From Halobacillus naozhouensis (GTDB taxonomy: Bacteria; Bacillota; Bacilli; Bacillales; Halobacillaceae): a stretch of DNA of 64,000 nucleotides. The first letter of the stretch is position 1. The number at the start of each line of letters is the position of its first letter. Below the pieces are notes generated by a model that made no database searches, was not told where the DNA came from, and saw only the letters and a list, made by a program, of their open reading frames with translations. The position numbers were made by a program, and so were the translations under genes. Location of the stretch: contig NZ_CP121671.1 in assembly GCF_029714185.1 (NCBI RefSeq), positions 3,534,001 to 3,598,000 on the forward strand, read 5' to 3'. This document shows positions 15,527-22,521 of this stretch, in pieces.

Positions 15527-16147
15527 TTATGCCGAAATCTTTTTATCTTTTTCTTTCGTTACACCAATTTTTTCTCTAATATCTTTAGCATTCGGCAAGA
15601 ACCTAACGGGAAACGTTTTCAAGATCATCCAAACGATCCAAAACGTCAATACTTTATCTGCCACTGTGCCAGGGATGTTTGCCAAAAAGGCTGCATTAAA
15701 AATTTCTTGTCCCGAAGCAATTAACCCTGCTGTCAATACGTCAACCGTATGGCCTGAAAAGCCTCCGAAAGCATAAACTGAGATAACAGTTGCTATCAGT
15801 GACGCCACTAACCCTACGATCGAACCGCTGACAATTACTTTCCAAGTTTTCTTGAACCAACCTTTTCTAAAGAAAAAATAAGCCATAAAGGCTACAAATA
15901 CGCCTACAAGAGCAAATGGAAGGTAAGTCCAACGAACAATTAATGCCAAAATGACATTCGTCATCAAAGCAGTAGCAGCTCCCCAAACAGGACCAAGGAC
16001 AATTGCATTCAATACCGTTCCTATATTATTTAGGAACAGAGGTAGTTTCAACATTTCAACAATAGAGTTGGCTACCCAGTTTAAGGCGATCCCAGCAGGA
16101 ATCATCGCCACAACAAAGCTTGAATTCTTTTTCATCATCTGCTGCAT
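15527..16147 (-). CDS. ECF transporter substrate-binding (S) component
   Basis: A 206-residue membrane protein with about six hydrophobic segments. The glycine- and alanine-rich helix IVLGPVWGAATALMTNVI is typical of ECF S components, where small residues pack against the T subunit. It sits upstream of the FAH gene under two operator copies that match those of the LacI regulator. The ECF module genes in the neighbouring operon have no S gene of their own, so this is their likely partner, giving specificity for a nucleoside or related compound. Start at 16147 or, less likely, an ATG nine bases further in. Confidence 0.75.
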   Translation of the reverse strand: MQQMMKKNSSFVVAMIPAGIALNWVANSIVEMLKLPLFLNNIGTVLNAIVLGPVWGAATALMTNVILALIVRWTYLPFALVGVFVAFMAYFFFRKGWFKKTWKVIVSGSIVGLVASLIATVISVYAFGGFSGHTVDVLTAGLIASGQEIFNAAFLANIPGTVADKVLTFWIVWMILKTFPVRFLPNAKDIREKIGVTKEKDKKISA

Positions 16148-16263
16148 TTCCCTCCTCGTTTTAATATCCAGAATGATTGGTAACTTGTCTCTAACTTCAC
16201 TCCCTTCTCTCTCAATTGTGAGAAAAAGCTGACTCTACCCAACTTTTAATCCTCTGCCAAATG

Positions 16264-16279
16264 TAAAAACGTTTCCACA
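16264..16279. promoter_or_regulatory. LacI-family operator 3
   Basis: TAAAAACGTTTCCACA, about 120 bases upstream of the S-component gene, matches operators 1 and 2. Confidence 0.6.
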
Positions 16280-16305
16280 AAAAGCAAAATGAAATTAATC
16301 GTCAA

Positions 16306-16322
16306 GTGGAAACGCTTTCTTA
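16306..16322. promoter_or_regulatory. LacI-family operator 4
   Basis: GTGGAAACGCTTTCTTA lies 30 bases from operator 3 in inverted orientation and differs from the others by one central base, so CcpA could also bind here. Confidence 0.55.
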
Positions 16323-16496
16323 TACGTCATTATACATAGTGATGTTTTCAATTTCAACAATATTTTGAAAATACTTAATATTATCAGGTGACATGCTTTT
16401 GTAGTTATCTTTTTTAAAGCTGGTTAACACATAGTCTATTTCACAAAAAGTACTTTGGAAAAAATGAACTATTCAAAACACACGAATCTATTTATA

Positions 16497-16535
16497 AAAA
16501 AACAAAGCCAGGTATTTATTAATACTCGGCTTAGC
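16497..16535 (-). terminator. Terminator-like hairpin, second in tandem after the LCP gene
   Basis: Read leftwards, the stem AAGCCGAGTATT/AATACCTGGCTT is followed by a T-rich run. It lies beyond the first LCP terminator and could be a backup terminator. Confidence 0.5.
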
Positions 16536-16601
16536 AATAAAATATATATAAAATTCTTTTGGGCAACGTTAAAAATGATCAAGAAAATAGTGCGCCTATA
16601 C

Positions 16602-16639
16602 AAAAGGGGTGCCTCCTAGTATATGAAGACACCCCTTTT
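16602..16639 (-). terminator. Rho-independent terminator of the LCP gene
   Basis: AAAAGGGGTG pairs with CACCCCTTTT directly after the LCP stop codon, followed by T residues in the leftward direction. Confidence 0.85.
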
Positions 16640-16642
16640 AGC

Positions 16643-17599
16643 TTATGAACTGTATTCCTTAATCATATTGTGGACTTCCTGAACTTCCTGGTCTGAAACC
16701 CTCAAATAATAAGTCCCGTTAATTTTAGTTCCGGTTCCCGTCATTTGATAAGTCACCATGTTCTGTTGAGCGCTGCGATAGTTCAACATAATATCTTTCA
16801 TAACACTGAAACTCATATTCGTCTTCACATTATTGCCAAGAACATCCATGATATCACCAATCCGGCTCACCGAACTAATGCTTGCCCCTTTATCAATGAT
16901 CGCCTGAATCACTTTGCGCTGACGTTCGTTACGCCCAGCATCACCATTTGGATCCTGATATCTCATTCGTACATAGCCCATCGTTTGCGGGCCATTCAGC
17001 GTAATTCTACCCTTTTCATAATGATATCCTTTTTTATAATACCCCGTATCATACCAATTCAGTGAATTGTTTACAGTAATACCACCCACTGCATCGACCA
17101 TTTCAGAGAGCCCCTGCATGTTCATCTTCACATAATAATTAACTTCAATATCTAGAAAATTCTCCACAGTGTTGATCGTCATGTCGGTGCCGCCAAACGC
17201 ATACGCATGATTAATCTTGTCTTTCGTTCCAGCCATCGGATCGTCACCCACAAGCGTTGTTCTCGTATCACGCGGAATGCTGATCAGTTGGCTGCGATTG
17301 TTGGCAGGATCTAATGAAAGTACCATTAGAGCATCTGATCTGCCACGATCCCCTTTTCTTTCATCTACACCCATCAGCAAAATATTTAAAGGTTCCTGTT
17401 GAGAGATTTTTTTCTTGGCCGCTTCATGATCAATAGAAGCTACCTTCTCATGCATTTCCTCATCAACCGTGCTTTTCGCTCCGGCATAAATGGTGTACAG
17501 GTAGCCTCCCCCGCCTACAATCAGCAAGGCGATTAGGATAAGCGGTATCTTCCACCACTTGCCCTTCTTTTTCTTCTTGTGTATATCTGAACGTTTCAT
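16643..17599 (-). CDS. LytR-CpsA-Psr (LCP) family cell-wall glycopolymer ligase
   Basis: A 318-residue membrane-anchored protein. A basic N-terminus (KKKKKGKWWK) is followed by one membrane helix at residues about 18-38; the rest is extracellular. The LCP domain shows LLMGVDERKGDRGRSDA, then SIPRDTR, then KINHAYAFGG, and later VRMRYQDPNGDAGRNERQR; the Arg and Asp residues in these segments bind the polyprenyl pyrophosphate and magnesium. LCP proteins attach teichoic acid or capsule polymers to peptidoglycan. It is monocistronic with its own promoter (17642-17670). A remnant of a paralogue's tail occurs at 4009-4044. It may serve the capsule cluster at 32-50 kb, but that is inference. Confidence 0.9.
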   Translation of the reverse strand: MKRSDIHKKKKKGKWWKIPLILIALLIVGGGGYLYTIYAGAKSTVDEEMHEKVASIDHEAAKKKISQQEPLNILLMGVDERKGDRGRSDALMVLSLDPANNRSQLISIPRDTRTTLVGDDPMAGTKDKINHAYAFGGTDMTINTVENFLDIEVNYYVKMNMQGLSEMVDAVGGITVNNSLNWYDTGYYKKGYHYEKGRITLNGPQTMGYVRMRYQDPNGDAGRNERQRKVIQAIIDKGASISSVSRIGDIMDVLGNNVKTNMSFSVMKDIMLNYRSAQQNMVTYQMTGTGTKINGTYYLRVSDQEVQEVHNMIKEYSS

Positions 17600-17641
17600 A
17601 TTTATTGTCTCACTCCATTATTTGTAAATCTACTATCCTTC

Positions 17642-17670
17642 ATTATACCTATAAAGTTCACAGACAACAA
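17642..17670 (-). promoter_or_regulatory. Probable sigma-A promoter of the LCP gene
   Basis: On the minus strand, TTGTTG and TATAAT are separated by 17 bases, about 45-70 bases upstream of the LCP start codon. Confidence 0.6.
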
Positions 17671-17721
17671 GAATACGACAAAATTCTTAGAATTGCAAAC
17701 AGCTTAATAGATTGACCTAGG

Positions 17722-17785
17722 TGGGGTCATTTCACGCAAAAAATAGACACCTCTGGCCACCAAGCAGAAAGTGTCTATTTTCGAT
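17722..17785 (+). pseudogene. 3' remnant of a type I toxin gene with its terminator
   Basis: The stretch CATTTCACGCAAAAAATAG followed by an ACACC...GTGTCTATTTT hairpin matches the last codons and terminator of the intact toxin genes at 17944 and 22265. The upstream coding part is absent. It is a decayed further copy whose hairpin may still terminate transcription. Confidence 0.6.
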
Positions 17786-17910
17786 GAATTGTATTACCAG
17801 AACTGCATCTTGATTTCTTCAGAAAGATCTATTATTTAGGAAGTATTACCAGCATATTTATGTAATAATAGAGAATAGATAGTTGCTCGAATTGAATAGG
17901 GTGTCGGCTA

Positions 17911-17938
17911 ATCCCCACGTCAAATAATGAGGGGGGTG
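17911..17938 (+). promoter_or_regulatory. Leader stem that may hide the toxin ribosome site
   Basis: ATCCCC can pair with the GGGGGT of the very strong Shine-Dalgarno sequence just before the toxin ATG. Such sequestration is common in type I toxin mRNAs. The same arrangement recurs in the second copy. Confidence 0.45.
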
Positions 17939-17943
17939 ATGCC

Positions 17944-18042
17944 ATGAGCGTTTATGAAGCATTGATGGTTGCTATAGCTTTTAGCACCTTAAATGTATCA
18001 TTGATTGCCTTAGTTGTGGCAATTTCACGCAAAAGAAAATAG
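17944..18042 (+). CDS. Type I toxin, putative holin-like (TxpA/BsrG-like), copy A
   Basis: A 32-residue peptide, MSVYEALMVAIAFSTLNV then SLIALVVAISRKRK, with one hydrophobic helix and a basic tail. The MxVYExLMxxIxF start is the signature of the TxpA/BsrG/YonT holin-like toxin family of Bacilli, whose members insert into the membrane and disturb cell-envelope function. A ribosome site GAGGGGGGTGAT precedes the ATG. A bidirectional hairpin overlaps the stop codon and a leftward promoter lies 130 bases downstream, giving the antisense antitoxin RNA arrangement of the family. A near-identical second copy lies at 22265-22363. Confidence 0.82.
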   Translation: MSVYEALMVAIAFSTLNVSLIALVVAISRKRK

Positions 18043-18076
18043 ACACCCTACCAACCAAACGGGAAGTGTCTATTTT
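18036..18076. terminator. Bidirectional terminator shared by toxin A and its antisense RNA
   Basis: AAAATAGACAC pairs with GTGTCTATTTT across the toxin stop codon; T-rich tails follow on both strands. Confidence 0.8.
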
Positions 18077-18116
18077 CACCAAACAGCCATGCCCTAATCA
18101 AGAGCAACTATCTTAG

Positions 18117-18150
18117 GGATCACAGTAGGAGCTGTGATCTCCTTTTCTTA
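18117..18150 (+). terminator. Second hairpin downstream of toxin A
   Basis: GATCACAG pairs with CTGTGATC and is followed by TCCTTTTCTT on the plus strand. It can act as a backup terminator for the toxin mRNA and as the 5' stem-loop of the antisense RNA. Confidence 0.6.
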
Positions 18151-18172
18151 TGTGTATCCTGTTTCTAGCTTA

Positions 18173-18200
18173 ATTATACCATGTTTTGAGCGAAAGTTAA
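18173..18200 (-). promoter_or_regulatory. Promoter of the antisense antitoxin RNA, copy A
   Basis: On the minus strand, TTAACT and TATAAT are 16 bases apart. The element is conserved at the equivalent place in copy B (22494-22521). Confidence 0.6.
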
Positions 18201-18336
18201 ATGAATAGTGGATTACATCGGTTGCATCTTCCCTTGCTCAGGTATTCGGCTTGCTTGATCCATTGTACCTACCACAGCCAGTGCAGCTATCCATAAATAA
18301 AATTCTTATACTCAGATATGATTATACTTCATACCA

Positions 18337-18352
18337 TGGGGGCTAGCCCCCA
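18337..18352. repeat. Perfect GC-rich palindrome
   Basis: TGGGGGCTAGCCCCCA, a perfect 16-base palindrome in AT-rich DNA between the toxin cassette and the decayed immunity gene. No T-tract follows. Function unknown. Confidence 0.5.
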
Positions 18353-18378
18353 AACCCCAGAAAACTCATATCCCAAAA

Positions 18379-18450
18379 CAAGGATAAAATTCAAAGTCAT
18401 TTACACCCAGCCGAAAATCCCTTACAGAGCATTAGACCCATAATACGATT
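18379..18450 (-). pseudogene. Remnant of an SMI1/KNR4-type immunity gene
   Basis: About 70 bases that align closely with positions 19159-19230 inside the intact immunity gene at 18954-19397 but with several substitutions. It is abruptly joined to an LXG gene remnant at 18451, marking a recombination junction. Confidence 0.6.
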
Positions 18451-18918
18451 CCCCTTCTGACGTGAATTCATACTCCAACGATACAGGGGCCAGCATCTTT
18501 TGGTCCTGAATAAACCCGCCTACTTCACCTGGGGGGATAATCTTCGCACTCGTTGCTAGATTGATAGACGCCCAATCGGAAGCTGACCTGCTTGATAACT
18601 TCTTATACTAATATCTCCGGCCTCAAACTGGGAAGAAATCGATTCTATGTATTGATTCATGGTGGATAAGCTTTGCTTCAACTTCTCCAACTGGCTCGAC
18701 TCCGTCTGATCAAACTCTTGTAACTTCTTAACAGTCTCGTCCTTCTTGTTCCTCGCCTGTTGAATTTCCTGTAAAAACGCACTGTCTTCAACAGACGGCA
18801 GCGACACAATATCCTGAACGCCGCTAACGACTTGATTGACCTCCTGAACGATCTCAGTTGTGACGGTACTTGCCTTATGTAAGCCCATTTCAACGAAAAA
18901 ACCTTGAGAGGCGTACAA
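18451..18918 (-). pseudogene. LXG toxin gene remnant 2
   Basis: This segment matches the middle of the intact LXG toxin (21142-21585), from the helical region ASTVTTEIVQE to the YEFTSEG region after the LXG domain. The N-terminal 105 or so residues are missing, and a 10-base deletion near 18575 shifts the frame (PIGRLSI instead of QLQSNADWE). No toxic C-terminal domain remains. It is non-functional as a toxin but provides homology for domain swapping. Confidence 0.8.
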
Positions 18919-18953
18919 CCAATCAAGGATGAAATAATAACCTTGTAAATTTT

Positions 18954-19397
18954 TTAATCTACTAATAAATCGAGGTAATAATTATCATTTTCATCTATCT
19001 TCCTTAAAAAATCTGTTAGAGAAGTCGCAATTTGTATATCATAATAATAGATCGGATTTTCATTATTATTATTCAGCTCGATTGACATTAATGCTGATTC
19101 ACTACCTTCAAAAAATATTAATTTATTATTCTCAAATTCATCATATATTTCTATATCAGGATAAAATTCAAAATCATTTACTCTCAACCTAAAATCCCTT
19201 ACAGAATACGGATCCATAATACGATTAATATTATGTTCTGACCCCTTAATAAATCCATAACCAACTTCTAGATAGAAATTAACTAATTCATTAGGAAATT
19301 TAATATCTAGAGTTTGCTCAACTTCGTTTATCTCACTGTCAGTCACGGCATAAAAACTATTTTCTTGGTTTGCTTTAATAAAATTATAACTCATCAT
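18954..19397 (-). CDS. SMI1/KNR4 (SUKH) family immunity protein
   Basis: A 147-residue acidic protein. The start TDSEINEVEQTLDIKFPNEL followed by FYLEVGYGFIKG is the SUKH superfamily opening, and the Asp/Glu-rich centre and IATSLTDFLRKI end also fit. SUKH proteins are immunity factors in polymorphic toxin systems. A strong ribosome site (GAGGAGGT) precedes ATG 19397. It stands between two decayed LXG fragments rather than beside an intact cognate toxin, so it is probably an orphan immunity gene kept for protection against related strains. Confidence 0.8.
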   Translation of the reverse strand: MMSYNFIKANQENSFYAVTDSEINEVEQTLDIKFPNELVNFYLEVGYGFIKGSEHNINRIMDPYSVRDFRLRVNDFEFYPDIEIYDEFENNKLIFFEGSESALMSIELNNNNENPIYYYDIQIATSLTDFLRKIDENDNYYLDLLVD

Positions 19398-19465
19398 CTT
19401 TTACCTCCTCTAAACAACTCTTTAGCTGGTGATCCTGTTCCATGAATACCCGCCTGGTGCTCACT

Positions 19466-19692
19466 TTGATAAGCTTTGCTTCAGCTCCGCCACCTGGTTC
19501 GACTCCGTCTGATCAAACTCATGCAACTGCTCAACAGTCTCGTCTTCTTGTTCCTCGCCTGTTGAATCTCCTGCAAAAACGCATGATCGTCGATAGACGA
19601 CAGTGCTACAATGTTCTGAACACCGCTAACAATCTGATTGACTTCCTGAATCAATAGTCGTGACGATCACTTGTTTTTTTATGTAAGCCCAA
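19466..19692 (-). pseudogene. LXG toxin gene remnant 1
   Basis: About 225 bases aligning with 21365-21585 of the intact LXG gene (the QARNKRDETVERLHEFDQTESSQ region), with several small deletions that break the frame. It lies between the two immunity genes, as expected for a displaced old toxin end. Confidence 0.75.
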
Positions 19693-19713
19693 CAACATTT
19701 TCTCTTCAAATCG

Positions 19714-19756
19714 AAAGAGACCTTGAATGGTTTGTAGCCAATCAAGGTCTCTTTGT
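19714..19756. terminator. Hairpin downstream of the LXG-immunity pair
   Basis: AAAGAGACCTTGA pairs with TCAAGGTCTCTTT around a 15-base loop. The T-tract is poor on both sides, but the position fits a terminator for the leftward toxin-immunity genes. Confidence 0.5.
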
Positions 19757-19877
19757 TACAGCTTGCCTCTTTTTCCCTCGAACCGAATCTATTAATTTTT
19801 TATCAAAAAACAAGTTAAATCATCTGTAACACTCGAACAGTTGATCCATCTTCTAAATAATTCTATTTGCTTTGTTT

Positions 19878-20129
19878 TTAATTATTAAGTCTGTTATGTG
19901 CACTTAGTACTAATTCATAGAAAAAATCAAATGCTTCATTTTCACTTTCAGTTTCTTTAATAATGTAGTGACCTCCTCGCTCCTTTGTTTTGTAAATTTT
20001 CCACATCCCTTTATCAAATGCACATCCCATAACAAGCGGAGCGTCTGATATCTTTTCGAGTATTAATATGTACTCCCCTATGTTCAGTTTTTCAGACTCA
20101 AATTTATTTAGAAACTGTTGTTTTGTCAT
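19878..20129 (-). CDS. Putative immunity protein of the LXG/TNT toxin
   Basis: An 83-residue soluble protein (MTKQQFLNKFESEKLNIGEY...), with no signal or membrane segment. It begins 14 bases after the LXG toxin stop on the same strand, which is the standard place for a cognate immunity gene. I do not recognise the family with confidence. The function is inferred from position: it should bind and neutralise the NADase end of the toxin in the cytoplasm. Confidence 0.6.
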   Translation of the reverse strand: MTKQQFLNKFESEKLNIGEYILILEKISDAPLVMGCAFDKGMWKIYKTKERGGHYIIKETESENEAFDFFYELVLSAHNRLNN

Positions 20130-20143
20130 ATTATTATACCCCT

Positions 20144-21904
20144 TTAGTATTTCGGAATAATTCCGATCATTTCTAACATCTCAGCATTTAGTGGTGTTAC
20201 AATTTGCTCTGCTCCCCCATTCATTAAATCTTGTCCTGTAGAACTGTTCTTCCATGGAGCAGCAGTACCTTTCAATCCATACGCGTTCTTTGTACTACCA
20301 ATAACTTCTTTTACATTATCTTGGAAATCGGTATAATGTGCCTTAAAATCCATAAAATCCACATTAGAAATTGGATTCTTTCCATTAGCAACTACGATTT
20401 TATTCAATTCCCCAAGGTCTCCTATGTTAATTGCATCAATCGCATTAAAATAGGATTCATTATCAAATGTTCCTACATGCCTTGCTGTAGGGTTTTCTAC
20501 ATAGGGGATTGCACGTTGATCATAAGTATGTGGAATACCGTTATCAGGTAAAACAGTGAAATTCTCTCCACCCTTCCCGCCTACTCTATCCCATCTTTCT
20601 GGTAAAGGATTTTTTCTATTAATTTCCTGAATGGAACCCTCTAAAAATCCCATCTTGTTTGGCCAATCCACATTCATTCTTCCATCGACAAATCTTTCAG
20701 GTTTCAAGAATTTCATGTCAGAGACAACAGTAACATTACCTTTCATTTCTAATGCAGCATACGCCTCATGAATCTTTACAAATTTTTGCTCACTTGTTAA
20801 ATCTGTTCGCTTTCCGATGTTATTGATATGATTAAAGTATTCTCCAGCATTCTTAAGTTCAAGGTTATCCGCACCCTTAACAACACTACTAACACCCTTA
20901 GCACCTTTCCCAACTACCTTAACCATTCCCCCGCCAACAACAGAGGCTGCCAAGATCGCCCGTTCCCAGCCTTCATATTCCACACCCGTAATCAGGTTCT
21001 CACCGGTATTCGTCTCAATAGCCGCCTTGACATTCCCCACAATAGGAATAAAATCAAGGACAAAGGAAGCCGTCTTCTTCCACCAGACCACATCCGCTCC
21101 TTCCGCCGAAGCCGCCATCATGTCTTCCCTTGTACATACCCCTTCTGACGTGAATTCATACTCCAACGATACAGGGGCCAGCATCTTTTGGTCCTGAATA
21201 AACCCGCCTACTTCACCTGGGGGAATAATCTTCGCACTCGTTGCTAGATTGATAGACTCCCAATCCGCATTTGATTGAAGCTGACCTGCTTGATAACTTC
21301 TTATACTAATATCTCCGGCTTCAAATTGGGAAGAAATCGATTCTATGTATTGATTCATGGTGGATAAGCTTTGCTTCAACTCCTCCAACTGGCTCGACTC
21401 CGTCTGATCAAACTCATGCAGCCGCTCCACCGTCTCGTCCCTCTTGTTCCTCGCCTGTTTAATCTCCTGCAGAAAAGCACTGTCATCAACAGACGGCAGC
21501 GACACAATATCCCGAACGCCGCTAACGACTTGATTGATTTCCTGTACGATTTCCGTCGTGACGGTACTTGCTTTATGTAATCCCGCTTCTACCTCTTGCT
21601 CCAGAAAATCTTCCCGAATCACTCCATCAGAATTCGGTTCAAACTCACGCAGGGAAGCCAACATCTTTTGAATCGCCGCTTCATATTGCGAAAGGAATTG
21701 CTCCAAATAGCTCAAAAACGGAAGATGGGCTTCCTGGTAAAACGCTCGAATCGCTTCCCCTCCTTGCCCGCGAAGGGCATCTTCCAAGTTAACGATCGCC
21801 TCAATACTGGTCTTCACATGATGGATGGAATTCTTCAAGTGATCTAGCGTATGTATAGTTCCTTCTCCACCCTTCTGAAGGTCCGAAACATCCAATACTT
21901 TCAT
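20144..21904 (-). CDS. LXG-domain polymorphic toxin with TNT-like NADase C-terminus
   Basis: A 586-residue secreted antibacterial toxin. Residues 1-215 form the helical LXG domain (MKVLDVSDLQKGGEG opening, coiled-coil prone) used for export through the type VIIb (Esx) system. Residues about 280-330 (DFIPIVGNVKAAIETNTGENLITG) resemble a pre-toxin TG region. The C-terminal part has ERWDRVGGKGG, then QRAIPY, then GTAAPW and GGAEQIVTPLNAEMLEMIGII, the pattern of the TNT (tuberculosis necrotising toxin) NAD+ glycohydrolase fold. It is followed by a candidate immunity gene. No Esx machinery or LXG-accessory gene is in the window. The TNT call rests on motif recall and is moderate. Confidence 0.8.
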   Translation of the reverse strand: MKVLDVSDLQKGGEGTIHTLDHLKNSIHHVKTSIEAIVNLEDALRGQGGEAIRAFYQEAHLPFLSYLEQFLSQYEAAIQKMLASLREFEPNSDGVIREDFLEQEVEAGLHKASTVTTEIVQEINQVVSGVRDIVSLPSVDDSAFLQEIKQARNKRDETVERLHEFDQTESSQLEELKQSLSTMNQYIESISSQFEAGDISIRSYQAGQLQSNADWESINLATSAKIIPPGEVGGFIQDQKMLAPVSLEYEFTSEGVCTREDMMAASAEGADVVWWKKTASFVLDFIPIVGNVKAAIETNTGENLITGVEYEGWERAILAASVVGGGMVKVVGKGAKGVSSVVKGADNLELKNAGEYFNHINNIGKRTDLTSEQKFVKIHEAYAALEMKGNVTVVSDMKFLKPERFVDGRMNVDWPNKMGFLEGSIQEINRKNPLPERWDRVGGKGGENFTVLPDNGIPHTYDQRAIPYVENPTARHVGTFDNESYFNAIDAINIGDLGELNKIVVANGKNPISNVDFMDFKAHYTDFQDNVKEVIGSTKNAYGLKGTAAPWKNSSTGQDLMNGGAEQIVTPLNAEMLEMIGIIPKY

Positions 21905-22264
21905 GTAAAACCCTCTTTCCGCTTATTCACTTCAAGTATATAGAATTTTTTACCAGAAAGAAATACATGGATTCAACTCTTCGTATTAAATGGATGGAAG
22001 GTAATAGGAAAATTGAAAACTTTTATCCTATATCCATAAGCACATCTAGGTTAACTAAAAATATAACGCGCCAAGTCCGATTAATTGCTCATCGTAACAA
22101 AGGCCCGAGGAGATAATATAAAATTAAACGTACCTAAACAGACTTTTTTCAATACTTTGAAAGGATTACAAGCATATTTATGTAATAATAGAAAATAGAT
22201 AGTTGTTCGAATTGAATAGGGTGTCGGCTAATCCCCATGTCAAATAATGAGGGGGGGTGATGCC

Positions 22265-22363
22265 ATGAGCGTTTATGAAGCATTGATGGTTGCTATAGCT
22301 TTTAGCACCTTAAATGTGACATTGATTGCCTTGATTGTGGCGATTATACGCATAAAAAAATAG
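22265..22363 (+). CDS. Type I toxin, putative holin-like (TxpA/BsrG-like), copy B
   Basis: A 32-residue peptide, MSVYEALMVAIAFSTLNV then TLIALIVAIIRIKK. It is identical to copy A over the first 18 residues and differs in the helix end and tail. The strong ribosome site, leader CCCC stretch, overlapping hairpin and downstream antisense promoter are all kept, so the copy looks functional. Because the 3' parts differ, cross-neutralisation between the two antisense RNAs may be incomplete. Confidence 0.82.
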   Translation: MSVYEALMVAIAFSTLNVTLIALIVAIIRIKK

Positions 22364-22400
22364 ACACCCTGTCTGGAATAACGGGGAGTGTCTATTTTTA
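22356..22400. terminator. Bidirectional terminator shared by toxin B and its antisense RNA
   Basis: AAAAATAGACAC pairs with GTGTCTATTTTT. Confidence 0.8.
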
Positions 22401-22435
22401 CGAATAGCCTTGCCCTAATCAAGAGCAACTATCTA

Positions 22436-22470
22436 GGAGATCACAGTTGGAGCTGTGATCTCCTTTTCTT
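22436..22470 (+). terminator. Second hairpin downstream of toxin B
   Basis: A perfect 11-base stem, GGAGATCACAG with CTGTGATCTCC, followed by TTTTCTT. Confidence 0.7.
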
Positions 22471-22493
22471 ATGTTTATCCTATTTCTGACTTA

Positions 22494-22521
22494 ATTATAC
22501 CATGTTTTTCACAAAAGTTAA
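22494..22521 (-). promoter_or_regulatory. Promoter of the antisense antitoxin RNA, copy B
   Basis: TTAACT and TATAAT 16 bases apart on the minus strand, identical in layout to copy A. Confidence 0.6.

Larger units (their letters stand above)
16148..16601. other. Intergenic region: S-component promoter region and spacer
   Basis: The right-hand 180 bases next to the S-component gene hold its promoter region and two LacI-type operators. The remaining AT-rich part carries a terminator-like hairpin at 16497-16535 and no gene that I can see. Confidence 0.5.
18036..18166 (-). ncRNA. Predicted antisense antitoxin RNA for toxin copy A
   Basis: A leftward promoter at 18173-18200 would start an RNA near 18166 that runs through a 5' hairpin (18118-18139) and stops at the bidirectional hairpin 18036-18076. 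It would overlap the toxin's 3' end by about 40 bases or more, as in RatA/TxpA and SR4/BsrG. The ends are inferred from promoter and hairpin positions. Confidence 0.6.
17848..18207 (+). repeat. Direct repeat A (type I toxin-antitoxin cassette)
   Basis: About 360 bases that recur with high identity in the same orientation at 22168-22526. It includes the leader, the toxin ORF, two hairpins and the antisense promoter. The pair brackets the LXG toxin island. Confidence 0.8.
22356..22487 (-). ncRNA. Predicted antisense antitoxin RNA for toxin copy B
   Basis: From the conserved leftward promoter at 22494-22521 an RNA would start near 22487 and end at the bidirectional hairpin 22356-22400 that overlaps the toxin stop codon. 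The ends are inferred. Confidence 0.6.

Noticed and set aside
15604..15620. GGGAAACGTTTTC resembling a fifth LacI operator
   Set aside because: It lies inside the S-component coding sequence near its 3' end, where repression would be unlikely. Treated as chance.
19442..19657. Plus-strand ORF rich in Leu/Pro
   Set aside because: It is antisense to an LXG gene remnant whose homology lies on the minus strand.
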